DNA from: Stictocephala bisonia | Lineage: Eukaryota; Arthropoda; Insecta; Hemiptera; Membracidae | Length of the DNA: 64,000 bases | Reading direction: 5' to 3' | Assembly (NCBI GenBank): GCA_035578905.1 | Contig: JAQJVL010000515.1 | Span: 124,001 to 188,000, forward strand | In this document: piece after piece, positions 13,080 to 24,600 of the stretch | How the letters are laid out: every line of letters begins with the position of its first letter | Numbering within the stretch: the first letter of the stretch is position 1 | The notes under the pieces: generated by a model | Told to the model about the DNA's origin: nothing | Seen by the model: only the letters and a program-made list of their open reading frames with translations | The model's database searches: none | Translations under genes and position numbers: made by a program

Positions 13080-13500
13080 GTAACACAAATCACAAAGTAT
13101 CCCTACGAACCAAGGTGTTCCACAGGGATATTTACTTCGTCCACTTTTATTCTTGATCTATGTTACTGACTTATCAAAATCGAATCAGATTGGAAAGATT
13201 TTTTAGTGATGACACAACTATGCACCCTAGAAGTTTTGAAGAAGAAATAGACACGTTTATTAAAATCAACTCCTGCATCCACCTTATTTTCTGAAAACCT
13301 ACAGGTGAACAGCTCAAAAACAAACTACTTTATTTTCCCTTTGACAACGAAGACGGTGTGATGATAGATAACACTCTCAAAGAGGAAGTTCAATCTAATG
13401 AGTTGTTAGGAATGTTTTTACTTTTTGTATTCTGGCAACAAAACACACAAATTGATAGCCTAGATGAATAATCAGTTACGTGTTTCAGTCAATCTGTCCA
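13080..13500 (+). pseudogene. LINE reverse-transcriptase fragment (GVPQG to DD motif)
   Basis: Around 13107 the + strand reads NQGVPQGYLLRPLLFLIYVT, the conserved block of non-LTR reverse transcriptases (usually GVPQGSVLGPLLF.IY). About 13205 a DDTT follows, matching the (A)DDTT catalytic block. Further on are residues typical of the post-catalytic region (LKNKLLYFPFDN, EVQSNELLGMF). Stops interrupt the frame and the copy breaks off near a SINE head at 13540. The catalytic block lacks the usual preceding residues, so this is a dead copy. Confidence 0.75.
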
Positions 13501-13539
13501 ACATGAAAGAACTGACTGATCCACGCCTATAGTACTAGT

Positions 13540-13630
13540 CCAGAGGACCGACCATAGAATCTATCACCTACCCACAGTACTTTGTTCCCTGGGGCTCCAA
13601 CACTGCGCCAGTAGTGCCGGCTGTGTTATT
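13540..13630 (-). mobile_element. Head of a tRNA-derived SINE, truncated
   Basis: On the - strand the segment contains TGGCGCAGTG, a good RNA polymerase III A box, and aligns with the head of the full-length SINE at 30330-30785 (same order of motifs around the A box and the GATAGATTCTATG region). The body and tail are missing; the sequence runs into the LINE fragment upstream. Confidence 0.6.
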
Positions 13631-14577
13631 AAACTATCTAACAAGTCTCTTTGGAGGTTCTAACGTCATGATCAGCCCTCTCACTCGATACTGGGTAAAG
13701 AAGGAAGAGTTGTTGACATAACATTTCCAAAACGAACTCATATTTGTATTTAGGTGGATGTCCACTTCTTATAATAATTGTACTCAAGTAATCCTCACAG
13801 GGAGGAAACAGTGGACAGATAGTGATATTACAATTTGTGAGTTGACAGCCCTTACCCAACTTTCAACCACAATAGAGAGTCTAATCGGTCATAATAATTT
13901 CAGTCTGTATTTGTACATATCAAAACAATCTGCATCCACGAATGTTTCTGTCCATCCCGTAAATAAAGCAAATTAAACATAACTTGTTAGAGACAGATAA
14001 GAAAGATAACTTAGAAAGCAATTTTATATTAAATCAGTGACATGAAATTATGTAATATTTTGAAGAGAGTTCTTGCAGCATTGGATCCACCCATTGTTAC
14101 CAGATTATCCAATGTTGAATATGAATTTATTGTAAATTAATCTTGTATTCAAACTCACAAAATCAGTTGTATGCGTCAACTTTTCAATATATAAATACAT
14201 AAATCTCATTTCCGTATGCACTCCGAAGGTATGCAACTTGAACTTTCAACTATTGACCAAACACAATCAACACTGCCTGCATCTATCATATTATTAGCTG
14301 TGTCAGTGGTCAGCCGTCAATGAGCTAGTGACTCAGTCAATGTTGACTTTGCCACAATCAGTCCATAACGCTTCCTGTAATCCGGTTATTCGTTCTGCTT
14401 ACTTTAACCTAGACAACAATCCTTTATGACCTGTTATTGTTTTTATTTACTGGCAGTTATTCATTTCTAAGTATGAATCTAGATAATATACAAACTAAGT
14501 ATTTTTTTAGGTCTATTAAATAAACTCATCAGATACCACTACGTTTTGATGATTTGTATTGAGTTATACAGTCAAAA
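13631..14577. other. Non-coding stretch
   Basis: Short frames on both strands overlap each other and have no recognisable motif. No gene is supported. Confidence 0.4.
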
Positions 14578-15025
14578 TCACTGTGCGTGTATGGTTGGGT
14601 GGGTGGGTCACTATCACTGTACGTGTGTGAGTGGGCGGGCTGGGTATAGTTGGTTATTGCAGCAACTATACAAGTGGTTATAAGTGGTTTGTTTGCTTTG
14701 GCGATGCTGCATTTCTTGTAGCAATTATACGAAAAGTTCATGTATGTGGCGTGGTTTTTATTGTGTTGCTGTATTTCTTGTTGCAATTATATATTCAAGT
14801 TGTTATAGGTGGTTTGTTTGCTATGGCGATGCTGCCACCATACGTGTATGGGTAGGCGGGTGGGTTAATGCCACCGTACGTGTATGGTTTGGGTGGTTGG
14901 GTTAATGCCACCGAACGTGTATGAGTGGGTGGGTGGGTTAATGCCACCGTACGTGTAGGGGTAGGCGGTTGGGTTAATACCACCATACCTGTAGGGGTGG
15001 GCGATTGGGTTAATGCCACCGTACG
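14578..15025 (+). repeat. 36-bp G-rich minisatellite, interrupted by a non-G duplication
   Basis: Units of the same family as 7281-8235 (GCCACCGTACGTGTATGG plus GGGTGGGT-type runs) occur at 14578-14650 and 14838-15025. Between them, a segment ending GGTTTGTTTGCT.TGGCGATGCTGC is present twice (about 14652-14710 and 14777-14836). The repeat therefore has a complex internal structure, not a plain head-to-tail run. Confidence 0.85.
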
Positions 15026-15029
15026 TTAA

Positions 15030-15300
15030 AACAAATTGTTTTCTAACAATCTTCGAAGTGCCTGTGCTATTTGTGATACAATTCCCGCAATACATGTCTG
15101 TACCTGAATCACGGTTCAGCACCGTTACATATTTAGTCCAGAGAATCGTAAAAGCTATTCAAAAACCATTAGAAACAGAAATCTGCTGCTCCTCTGCTTT
15201 GTTAGACTTACCTTAAGCGTTTTATGTTGTATATACTTGATGGAATAACGTTGGGTTTAAAGAAGAACACATTTTTAAAATTATTCCACAATTTTTTTAA
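15030..15300 (+). pseudogene. LINE reverse-transcriptase N-terminal fragment
   Basis: The + strand frame from 15099 reads VPESRFSTVTYLVQRIVKA, then IQKPLETEICCSSALLDL and, after a stop, AFYVVYT. This matches the RT region of jockey-like LINEs in which a Q/R-F-G.R......Q....I..... block precedes the A-type motif (LDL.KAFD.V). In this copy the aspartate of KAFD is lost and stops intervene, so it is non-functional. It starts directly beside the G-rich minisatellite. Confidence 0.65.
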
Positions 15301-15649
15301 TTTAAATAGCGCTTTCGCCGGTTACATCAGTTTTTGTAAACAGAAAAAACATATGTTAAAAACAATATAACTTAAAATATGATAAAATTTAGATTTTTTT
15401 TATGAATTTAAAACTTAAATGGATTAGTAGAAAGTAATTTAAATATAATACTAAACTGGAAAATATGATTTACAATTAATTATTTTATGTTTGATTTCTT
15501 CTTTAACGAAAGGTAAGTATATATTACTAAACTTTATAGATGGTTGTGATATACATTGTTCTTTTATAACGGACATACAGGCACTTTCAATTTGATTCCT
15601 TTTGGTCCATGACGATTCTTTAAATATAATACTGGATGATTCGAATTCG
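15301..15649. other. AT-rich spacer
   Basis: Nothing recognisable beyond possible decayed 3' flank of the Penelope-like element that follows. Confidence 0.4.
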
Positions 15650-15697
15650 ATGTCATGATTTTCGTTTATAGCGTGTTCTACTAATTTTGATTTTTCT

Positions 15698-16270
15698 TTA
15701 TTTTGTGTTTTGTAATTGTAGTATATGTTCTTTGACTCTTTTACTTATAGGTCTAGAGGTTTGGCCAATGTAAGTTTTATTACATTCACAATCAATTTTG
15801 TAAATTATATTTTTAGATTCTTGAATTTTGTTCTTGGGTTTTAATTTTGTTAAATGACTACGAAGGTTATTAGTTGAACTAAAAGAAGTACCGGTACGGT
15901 TATTGAATTTTGAGTTGATTTTTCTAATTTTTTCTGAAACTCCTTTTATATATGGAATTGTAACTGTAGTAAGAGAGTTGGTATTTTCATTATGTCTTCT
16001 AGGTTGAATTTTATTTTTTAATTTCGCCTTTTCAATTATGTTTGTAGGGTAGTTATTATTTATTAATAGTTTTTTAGTATCTTGTTCTGCCTTTAATTTA
16101 TCTTCATCATTTGTTACTAAATTATCTATTTTCTTAAATAAACTTTGAATCATTCCAATATTCACATGTTGAGGATGATTTGAAAAATAATTCATGTACT
16201 GTCCACTGAACGTTTTTTTATGGTATAGTGATGTAATAAGTTTATTTTCTGTTGATTTTGAAACTAACAC
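15698..16270 (-). pseudogene. Penelope GIY-YIG endonuclease and linker (broken)
   Basis: The 190-residue frame starts in the linker after the RT and ends in a GIY-YIG-type domain. IIYKIDCECNKTYIGQT supplies the conserved tyrosines, and RPISKRVKEH supplies the arginine and histidine that follow. The usual downstream glutamate and asparagine lie beyond the stop at 15698; in other frames HAI.E-like sequence is visible near 15670 (AVEHAINENHD type). In this family the endonuclease nicks target DNA for reverse transcription. Confidence 0.8.
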
Positions 16271-16379
16271 ATCTAGAAAAGGAATTTGTCCATTATTTTA
16301 ATTTTCTAATGTAAATTTTATAGTTGGTCTCAAGTTATTTATATGATTTTAAAATTTGTTTTGAATATCAGCTTGATCT

Positions 16380-17195
16380 TCCCATATGCAAAAAATGTCA
16401 TCAACATATCTGAGCCAGATTTTTGGTTTGGGATTTCAGTTATCAAATGCAATCTTTTCAAAATTATCCATGAAAATGTTACTTAGTATTGGACGTAATA
16501 CTCCACCCATAGGTAAACCTAAAATTTGGCTATAAAATTGTTCTTCATATTGAAAGTAGTTGTTTGTAACACATACAGTCAGAAGTTCTAATATACAACA
16601 AACTGAAAATTTTGTTCGCTCTTTGAGATTATCATCTTGTTCTAATAAATTCTTTGTTATTCGTAACACTTCTGGAATAGGTACATTTGTAAATAAACTA
16701 GTTACATCATAGCTGACTAGAATATCATGACAATGAATTTGTATTTTGTTTATTTTTTCAATAAAGTCTTCTGAATTTTTTAAATAAGACGTAGAATTGC
16801 CAAATAAGGGATTTAGGATGGGTAACAAAAATTTTGATAATTTATATGTAGGTGAATCAATCGAACTTACTATGGGTCTCAAGGGAATAAAATCTTTGTG
16901 AAGTTTAGGAAGACCATAAAGATGAGGGGGTTTAGAATATTGTGGAATTAGTTTTATGACAAGAGGTTTTCCAAGTTCATTTTCAAAATCTTTAAGTTTA
17001 ATTTTAATAGTTCTTTAAATTTTCGTTGTAGGATCTTTATTTAATTAGGAATATTCACCAGAATTTATTAGTTGTTTAACTTTTTTATCATAGTCTTCTT
17101 TATCTAAAATGACTGTAATTTTACCTTTATCTGCCGGAAGAATTACTATAGATTCATCAGATCGAAGAGATTTTAGAGCATATGTTACTTCCAAA
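16380..17195 (-). pseudogene. Penelope-type reverse transcriptase (broken)
   Basis: Motifs in order on the - strand: an ILPADKGKITVIL block (about 17150-17110), YGLPKLHK (about 16920), the conserved RPIVSS, SYDVTSLFTNVP (about 16700; RT motif A with its aspartate), GLPMGG (about 16520; usually GLPMGSPLSP) and WLRYVDDIF (about 16412-16386; catalytic motif C with both aspartates). These are hallmark residues of Penelope-like RTs. The catalytic aspartates survive, but stops before and after YVDD and elsewhere make it a pseudogene. Confidence 0.85.
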
Positions 17196-20100
17196 CTGTA
17201 TATAAATCATGGATGCTACACTTAGGATGGAACTTCATAATATATTGTAAATGATCCACTTTAGCAACGTACAATTTTCCCTGTGATTAGTCCGGTAACA
17301 CAACACGTAATACTTTCGGTGGTAAACTTAATTAACTAGCAATCACTCCTTCTCTATGATGACCCGTTCTCTCTAAGAAGGAAGAAAGGTCCTACCTCTC
17401 TTCACAAACAATGCCTGGTCAAATATATTCTTACTTGGAATACATCTGCATTGAGACTTCAACATAACAAATAAGTTGATTTATGAAAAGTACGTTTTGT
17501 TTAAATAACTGGATTTATGTTTAATTGATCGATGTAATAAATAATCGAACAACTTTTAGTTCGTTGTAAAATATGTTATTATTTTAAGAGACCTGCGGGT
17601 TTTTGATTGATAGATCTATTGAAATGAAATGAACAACGACTTTATTTTTAAGGAGATCGATAGATTATTGATGATAAAGTAGTTTCTTAGCTAGCTTATT
17701 GCTTGGTTTACCTAAATCAATCGCCATAATATTTTGTACATCTTGTACTTACATTATAATAAATAAGTGTCGTTTAGTTCTTGTATTTTGGAATGAAAAA
17801 TTGTATATTGTTAACCCAAAATCTATAGCACACATTAATTAACAATATATTATGTAAATTTATTCTAATTGTATGTTGAAAAAGGCAAATTGTACACTTG
17901 ACATGATCTGCAAAACCACTGTAGTTGAACAATAATTTATTAGTAATACTAATGCGGATTATTGAAAATTTCCTACCAGACTTTTCACACCTAATTATAG
18001 ATAAATTGAGGTGTTTTATGTGGTAAATGTCCAAACTAAAAGTAAAAATGTCACAATAATGTTAGCTGTGACGTAACAAAAGTTTGATATAATTTACGAT
18101 CAGGAGCTCTACTGAGCCTCATGAACAACTGTAACTCAATAACTTGTTCCAATCTAGTACATATTCACTCTGGAGTTGTTACCGAAACCTTGTTAGGTTT
18201 CAAACTTAACTAGATTAATTCCCTGTTTAGTAGGTTGTGTAGTAGGGCTGCTGCTACATTATATATTGGAACATTGCATTACCATATGTGAGCTGCTACA
18301 TTAGCTAATATTCAAACAATAATATTCACTTAAGAGACAACCTGCGGAAAAAACGTTATAATTTTAGTGACTCGTGCAAATTACAATATATTATTAAAAT
18401 TAAACTGCCTTTACCTTAAAATTAAACTGCATATTGCGAGTTGCTTTTGCTTATTGCACGGTTTAGGAGCCAGTCATATTTGTAATCCACAGAGTACTTG
18501 GCACGTGTGCGGTAGGCGAGGCCCGTGTGGAAGACACCTGGAACCATGTGGTGTGTGTTGAAGGCGACCAAAGTCGATCTCGATCGTACTGGCCGAGAAA
18601 TATAATTTGTATGAGCCTTAAGGGATAGTGACCATTTGTTCGAACGGTTTCTGGTTAGTGTTATTTGAAGCTTTGCAGTGAGAGTAAATGTGTTTTACTT
18701 CTCACTCACTAAAAAAGTATATATATATATATTCAATACATAGTAAACCTGTTATAAGAACGTTGCTACAATAATAAATAATAATATTTTATTCAATTCA
18801 AAAAGAAGAATTAGTTGAGTCAAATAATTTAGGAGGCTGTTGAAAATTCGCTTGTGGATTTAGGAATTGATCAAAGAAAGAACGTTTATTTGGCTTTCCG
18901 TAATAAATGATTTCCCGCTATGTAATATCCACATGTTGTGACAGAGTTGAAAGACGTGCGATGTTTTGATGACTAATGTTTGTAATCTATTCCAATATTT
19001 CTTGTCAGTTTTGAAAGCTAAGAAATATAAGTCGACATTTGCTTCTATGGATAGCTCTACGCTTTTTAGAAATTTAATTCAGGTGTTCAAATTTACCGGT
19101 TACTTAGTGACTAGTTGTTGGCTTGATCGGATGGGCTTTAGTTTCTGTATTCATTGATAATGATAAAAATCATCATCACTACCGTAATCATCATCGTCAC
19201 GTCATTGTGACAATTACCTTTATACTCATTACTATTGAAGGATAACTATAAATTGCTGGTTTGTGTATTGAGAATTTATTGGACTTCAATTCTATAAATA
19301 TGCTGTATCAAACTTGTCGATGCACGAGAACCTGGAGGTCCTTATATTCATATTGCTAATAATAAATGGTTATTTTAGAAGATGGTTTACTTCAGTTACA
19401 TTTTAATTTAACCTGCATAAAAGTAATTTTACTTAATTCATATGATTTTGATGTAATGAAAAAAAGACTTTGAATTAATAATTAGAATTTCGTGTTGTAT
19501 TTTAAGAATTATGTTTAAATGGCTGATTGGCATTATTACCCAACGTATAGTAAAATTTAAAAAGTTACTGGTTTCAAGCCAGCTAACAAATTATCAGGCA
19601 ACAAAATGAAAGGTAATCTATCTTTTAAAGTTGGTGAAAACTGACGCTAGAAAGTATCCTGCCATAATCTGGCCCTTTTGAATGATCGCATGGATTCATT
19701 TCTTTGTATTGTTTTGCAACTGGCATTGTTGTAATAGAATTTAATCAAACGTGAATGAGATGATTCTTCAGTTTGTTTTGTTCAACTCCTTGATTGATTT
19801 TCCAAATAAAAATAATATATATAATTTCAATTTAAGACAATTTAACGAGTATGATTAAAAAACTAGTAGTTAACCCACTACGCATCTATACTCAGACGGA
19901 AGTCTATAGACATAGTCAATAATGTGTGAGACTAAAGTAATAGTCTCATTATTAGGAAAAATAAAAACTCAAAAAAAAAAAAAAAAATAATAAAAACTCA
20001 TTTATTAGGAAGTATTACATATTTAATATAGAATCTAGTAATGCTGGTGTATGTATGTACGTAAGGTGATTATGGTACTGATTTGAACTAGAATTAGTTA

Positions 20101-21101
20101 AGCTTATGGAAAGAGGAAGCGGGGGTGTATGGTTGTAATGTTTTTAGTTTTAGTCTTTTAAACTCTGTTGGATTTTAATATTATGCAGATATTGTATCTC
20201 TCATCCAACATTTATTGTTGGCTGCTTCAAGTCAGATTTTTAATTTTGCGTATACTAGGGTAGACAATGTACAACAATTGTACAGCAAATTATTTTGTAA
20301 TCTGCTTTTGAACTGTACTTTAAAAGCTGCATTCCAGAATTAGTACATCACTATAACTGTCACGGTAATGAAAGTGAACTAACTACTTGAGTTTTCTCTC
20401 TTTTCGATCCAATGATTTCAAAACCCGAACTTGTTTCGTTACTACAGTATTTTATATTAGTCATATGTACGTAACCGTACGTACGTGAATACGGGCGAGC
20501 CGTTTGTACCCAAATCTCTTCTTCTAACATTAGCAATAAATGACAAATTAATAATTTGGTTTTTGATTCTAACTTTCTTATATTGTTTAGATATGATATG
20601 CATTCACAGGAATATAAATTCGTTACAAATATTTTCTTCGCAACATTTTATTGACAATACCACTTCCAAAATAAACATGTTATGATAACTGTTTACAAGT
20701 GCTGATGTGTTGGGCATCTACTTGATATATTGATGTTTACATTAACTTGTTTGTCAGCAAGCCTTTTGTCTTTATTCAAAATCATTAAAAAATCGTTTTG
20801 GAACACAACCAAATAACTGTAACCTGTTTATAATAATGCCAGTTTCCTTCAAGGACTTACTTTAATTAAAAATGTTGGGCTTTATAGATAAAGTAGTAGT
20901 ATTATATAATAATATCCTATAATAAGCTTTTACTATTATAAGATACTGAATAATCTTTAAAATTGATACACTAAAAAATAGGAGAGGATATTATTTACTT
21001 TTTTATTTTCGATTATTAAATATTATTGTACGAATGGTGGTTGGAGGACAAAAAGTGCAAACCAAAAAATCCAACCCGGAAGGTCCAAATCTATTAGGTC
21101 C
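17196..21101. other. Long AT-rich region without a supported gene
   Basis: Contains a short TA microsatellite (18718-18731), a poly-A tract near 19970-19987 and a GC-richer patch at 18470-18600 whose open frame shows no family motif. No exon with convincing splice sites and conserved residues was found. Confidence 0.4.
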
Positions 21102-21144
21102 AAAATTATTTTGAGAAAATCTATTATTTTCTCAAAATAATTTT
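21102..21144. repeat. Perfect inverted repeat (hairpin)
   Basis: Arms AAAATTATTTTGAGAAAAT (21102-21120) and its exact complement (21126-21144) are separated by five bases. A second, overlapping near-palindrome, TTCTCAAAAT with its complement, spans 21129-21149. Confidence 0.95.
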
Positions 21145-21154
21145 GAGAATAAAC

Positions 21155-21297
21155 CGTGATCCACTTGGGTAGCAGCCGTGATCTACTTGGGTAGCAGCCG
21201 TGATCTACTCGGGTAGCATCCATGATCTACTTGGGTAGCAGCCGTGATCTACTCGGGTAGCATCCGTGATCTACCTGGGTAGCAGCTGTGATCTACC
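21155..21297 (+). repeat. 22-bp tandem repeat next to a telomere-type tract
   Basis: About six and a half copies of CGTGATCTACTTGGGTAGCA plus two bases, with C/T and G/T variants (CTCGGGTAGCATC, CTGGGTAGCAGC). The array ends two bases before the TTAGG run. Confidence 0.95.
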
Positions 21298-21298
21298 A

Positions 21299-21340
21299 CA
21301 GGTTAGGTTAGGTTAGGTTAGGTTAGGTTAGGTTAGGTTA
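21299..21340 (+). repeat. Interstitial telomere-type repeat (TTAGG)8
   Basis: Eight perfect GGTTA units. TTAGG is the ancestral arthropod telomere repeat. Here it is internal, between a 22-bp repeat and ordinary sequence, so it is an interstitial telomeric sequence and not a chromosome end. Confidence 0.9.
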
Positions 21341-21689
21341 GTTGCTTACTTCAATAAGCACCATTTTGAAATAAAAATAAGTTCAAAATAAAAATAAGCT
21401 CAAAATAACAAGTATTGGACTTTTTGCTTAGACTTTTAGGTATTGGCTGTTACAGCTTTTGGACTTTTTGTCTTGGACTTTTCGGTTTAGACTTCTTGAT
21501 TTGGACTTTATGTCGCACAATCACGAATGACATAAAATAAATTGGTTTCAAAAGTGAATCAAACAGGAATGTGGAAGTACAGGGATAAAAATAACAGAAT
21601 AGACTGTAAAAAAATTACTGTCACCTTTAGAATAATCAATTCAAAGAGGAAGATCAAATAACTTACAATCATCTTGTTTTAGAGTCATG

Positions 21690-24600
21690 AAAGAGATTAC
21701 GATAACCAAACCTACAGTTACCTGAGTGACCAGGTTATTGGTAGAAATAACAATAACCCACCTTATAGTTAACATATTAAACAGTTTATAGTTAGAGATA
21801 ACAATTACTAACGTTACAGTTACCGGAGTTAACATTTTATCTCTAAAAATAACACTAAACAACCCTTCAATTATCTTAATTAACAGTTTATAGGTAGAGA
21901 TTGAAATAATCAAATCTACAGACATATGAATTAGAAGTTTATAGTCAGAGATAACAATAATCAACTGTAGAGTTATCTGAATTAGCAGTTTATATGTGGA
22001 GATAACAATAACCAACCATAGAGTTATCTGAATTAGCAGTTTATATGTGGAGATAACAATAATCAACCGTAGAGTTATCTGAATTAGCAGTTTATATGTG
22101 GAGATAACAATAACCAACCATAGAGTTATCTGAATTAGCAGTTTATATGTGGAGATAACAATAACCAACCATAGAGTTATCTGAATTAGCAGTTTATATG
22201 TGGAGATAACAATAACCAACCATAGAGTTATCTGAATTAGCAGTTTATATGTGGAGATAACAATAATCAACCCTATGTTAACAGTTCATAGGTGGAGATA
22301 ACAATAATCAACCGTAGAGTTATCTGAATTAGCAGTTTATATGTGGAGATAACAATAACCAACCATAGAGTTATCTGAATTAGCAGTTTATATGTGGAGA
22401 TAACAATAACCAACCATAGAGTTATCTGAATTAGCAGTTTATATGTGGAGATAACAATAACCAACCATAGAGTTATCTGAATTAGCAGTTTATATGTGGA
22501 GATAACAATAACCAACCATAGAGTTATCTGAATTAGCAGTTTATATGTGGAGATAACAATAACCAACCATAGAGTTATCTGAATTAGCAGTTTATATGTG
22601 GAGATAACAATAACCAACCATAGAGTTATCTGAATTAGCAGTTTATATGTGGAGATAACAATAATCAACCCTATGTTAACAGTTCATAGGTGGAGATAAC
22701 AATAATCAACCGTAGAGTTATCTGAATTAGCAGTTTATATGTGGAGATAACAATAACCAACCATAGAGTTATCTGAATTAGCAGTTTATATGTGGAGATA
22801 ACAATAATCAACTGTAGAGTTATCTGAATTAGCAGTTTATATGTGGAGATAACAATAATCAACCGTAGAGTTATCTGAATTAGCAGTTTATATGTGGAGA
22901 TAACAATAATCAACCCTATGTTAACAGTTCATAGGTGGAGATAACAATAATCAACCGTAGAGTTATCTGAATTAGCAGTTTATATGTGGAGATAACAATA
23001 ATCAACCCTATGTTAACAGTTCATAGGTGGAGATAACAATAACCAACCATAGAGTTATCTGAATTAGCAGTTTATATGTGGAGATAACAATAACCAACCA
23101 TAGAGTTATCTGAATTAGCAGTTTATATGTGGAGATAACAATAATCAACCCTATGTTAACAGTTCATAGGTGGAGATAACAATAATCAACCGTAGAGTTA
23201 TCTGAATTAGCAGTTTATATGTGGAGATAACAATAACCAACCATAGAGTTATCTGAATTAGCAGTTTATATGTGGAGATAACAATAATCAACTGTAGAGT
23301 TATCTGAATTAGCAGTTTATATGTGGAGATAACAATAATCAACCGTAGAGTTATCTGAATTAACAGTTTATATGTGGAGATAACAATAATCAACTGTAGA
23401 GTTATCTGAATTAGCAGTTTATATGTGGAGATAACAATAATCAACCGTAGAGTTATCTGAATTAACAGTTTATATGTGGAGATAACAATAATCAACCGTA
23501 GAGTTATCTGAATTAGCAGTTTATATGTGGAGATAACAATAATCAACCGTAGAGTTATCTGAATTAGCAGTTTATATGTGGAGATAACAATAATCAACCG
23601 TAGAGTTATCTGAATTAGCAGTTTATATGTGGAGATAACAATAATCAACTGTAGAGTTATCTGAATTAGCAGTTTATATGTGGAGATAACAATAATCAAC
23701 CGTAGAGTTATCTGAATTAGCAGTTTATATGTGGAGATAACAATAATCAACCTTAAAATTATCTGAATTAACAGTTCATAGGTGGAGATAACAATAATCA
23801 ACCGTAGAGTTATCTGAATTAACAGTTTATATGTGGAGATAACAATAACCAACCGTAGAGTTATCTGAATTAACAGTTCATATGTGGAGATAACAATAAT
23901 CAACCTGTAGAGTTATCTGAATTAGCAGTTTATATGTGGAGATAACAATAATCAACCTGTAGAGTTATCTGAATTAGCAGTTTATATGTGGAGATAACAA
24001 TAATCAACCTGTAGAGTTATCTGAATTAACAGTTTATATGTGGAGATAACAATAATCAACCTGTAGAGTTATCTGAATTAGCAGTTTATATGTGGAGATA
24101 ACAATAATCAACCGTAGAGTTATCTGAATTAGCAGTTTATATGTGGAGATAACAATAATCAACCTGTAGAGTTATCTGAATTAGCAGTTTATATGTGGAG
24201 ATAACAATAATCAACCGTAGAGTTATCTGAATTAACAGTTTATATGTGGAGATAACAATAATCAACCGTAGAGTTATCTGAATTAACAGTTTATATGTGG
24301 AGATAACAATAATCAACCTTAGAGTTATCTGAATTAAAAGTTTATATGTGGAGATAACAATAATCAACCTGTAGAGTTATCTGAATTAGCAGTTTATATG
24401 TGGAGATAACAATAATCAACCGTAGAGTTATCTGAATTAACAGTTTATATGTGGAGATAACAATAATCAACCGTAGAGTTATCTGAATTAGCAGTTTATA
24501 TGTGGAGATAACAATAATCAACCTGTAGAGTTATCTGAATTAACAGTTTATATGTGGAGATAACAATAATCAACTGTAGAGTTATCTGAATTAGCAGTTT

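Larger units (their letters stand above)
15650..17195 (-). mobile_element. Decayed Penelope-like retroelement
   Basis: On the - strand a reverse transcriptase is followed by a GIY-YIG endonuclease, the defining order of Penelope-like elements. The reading frame is the same from about 16985 to 15698, broken by in-frame stops near 16433, 16345 and 16300; a further stop/frame problem lies near 17000-17040. The 5' end and flanking repeats are not clear. Regional base composition is AT-rich like its neighbours, so it is an old resident. Confidence 0.85.

Noticed and set aside
18367..18600. GC-richer cysteine-containing frame as a secreted peptide
   Set aside because: No signal peptide, splice sites or homologous motif; the frame starts in AT-rich spacer.
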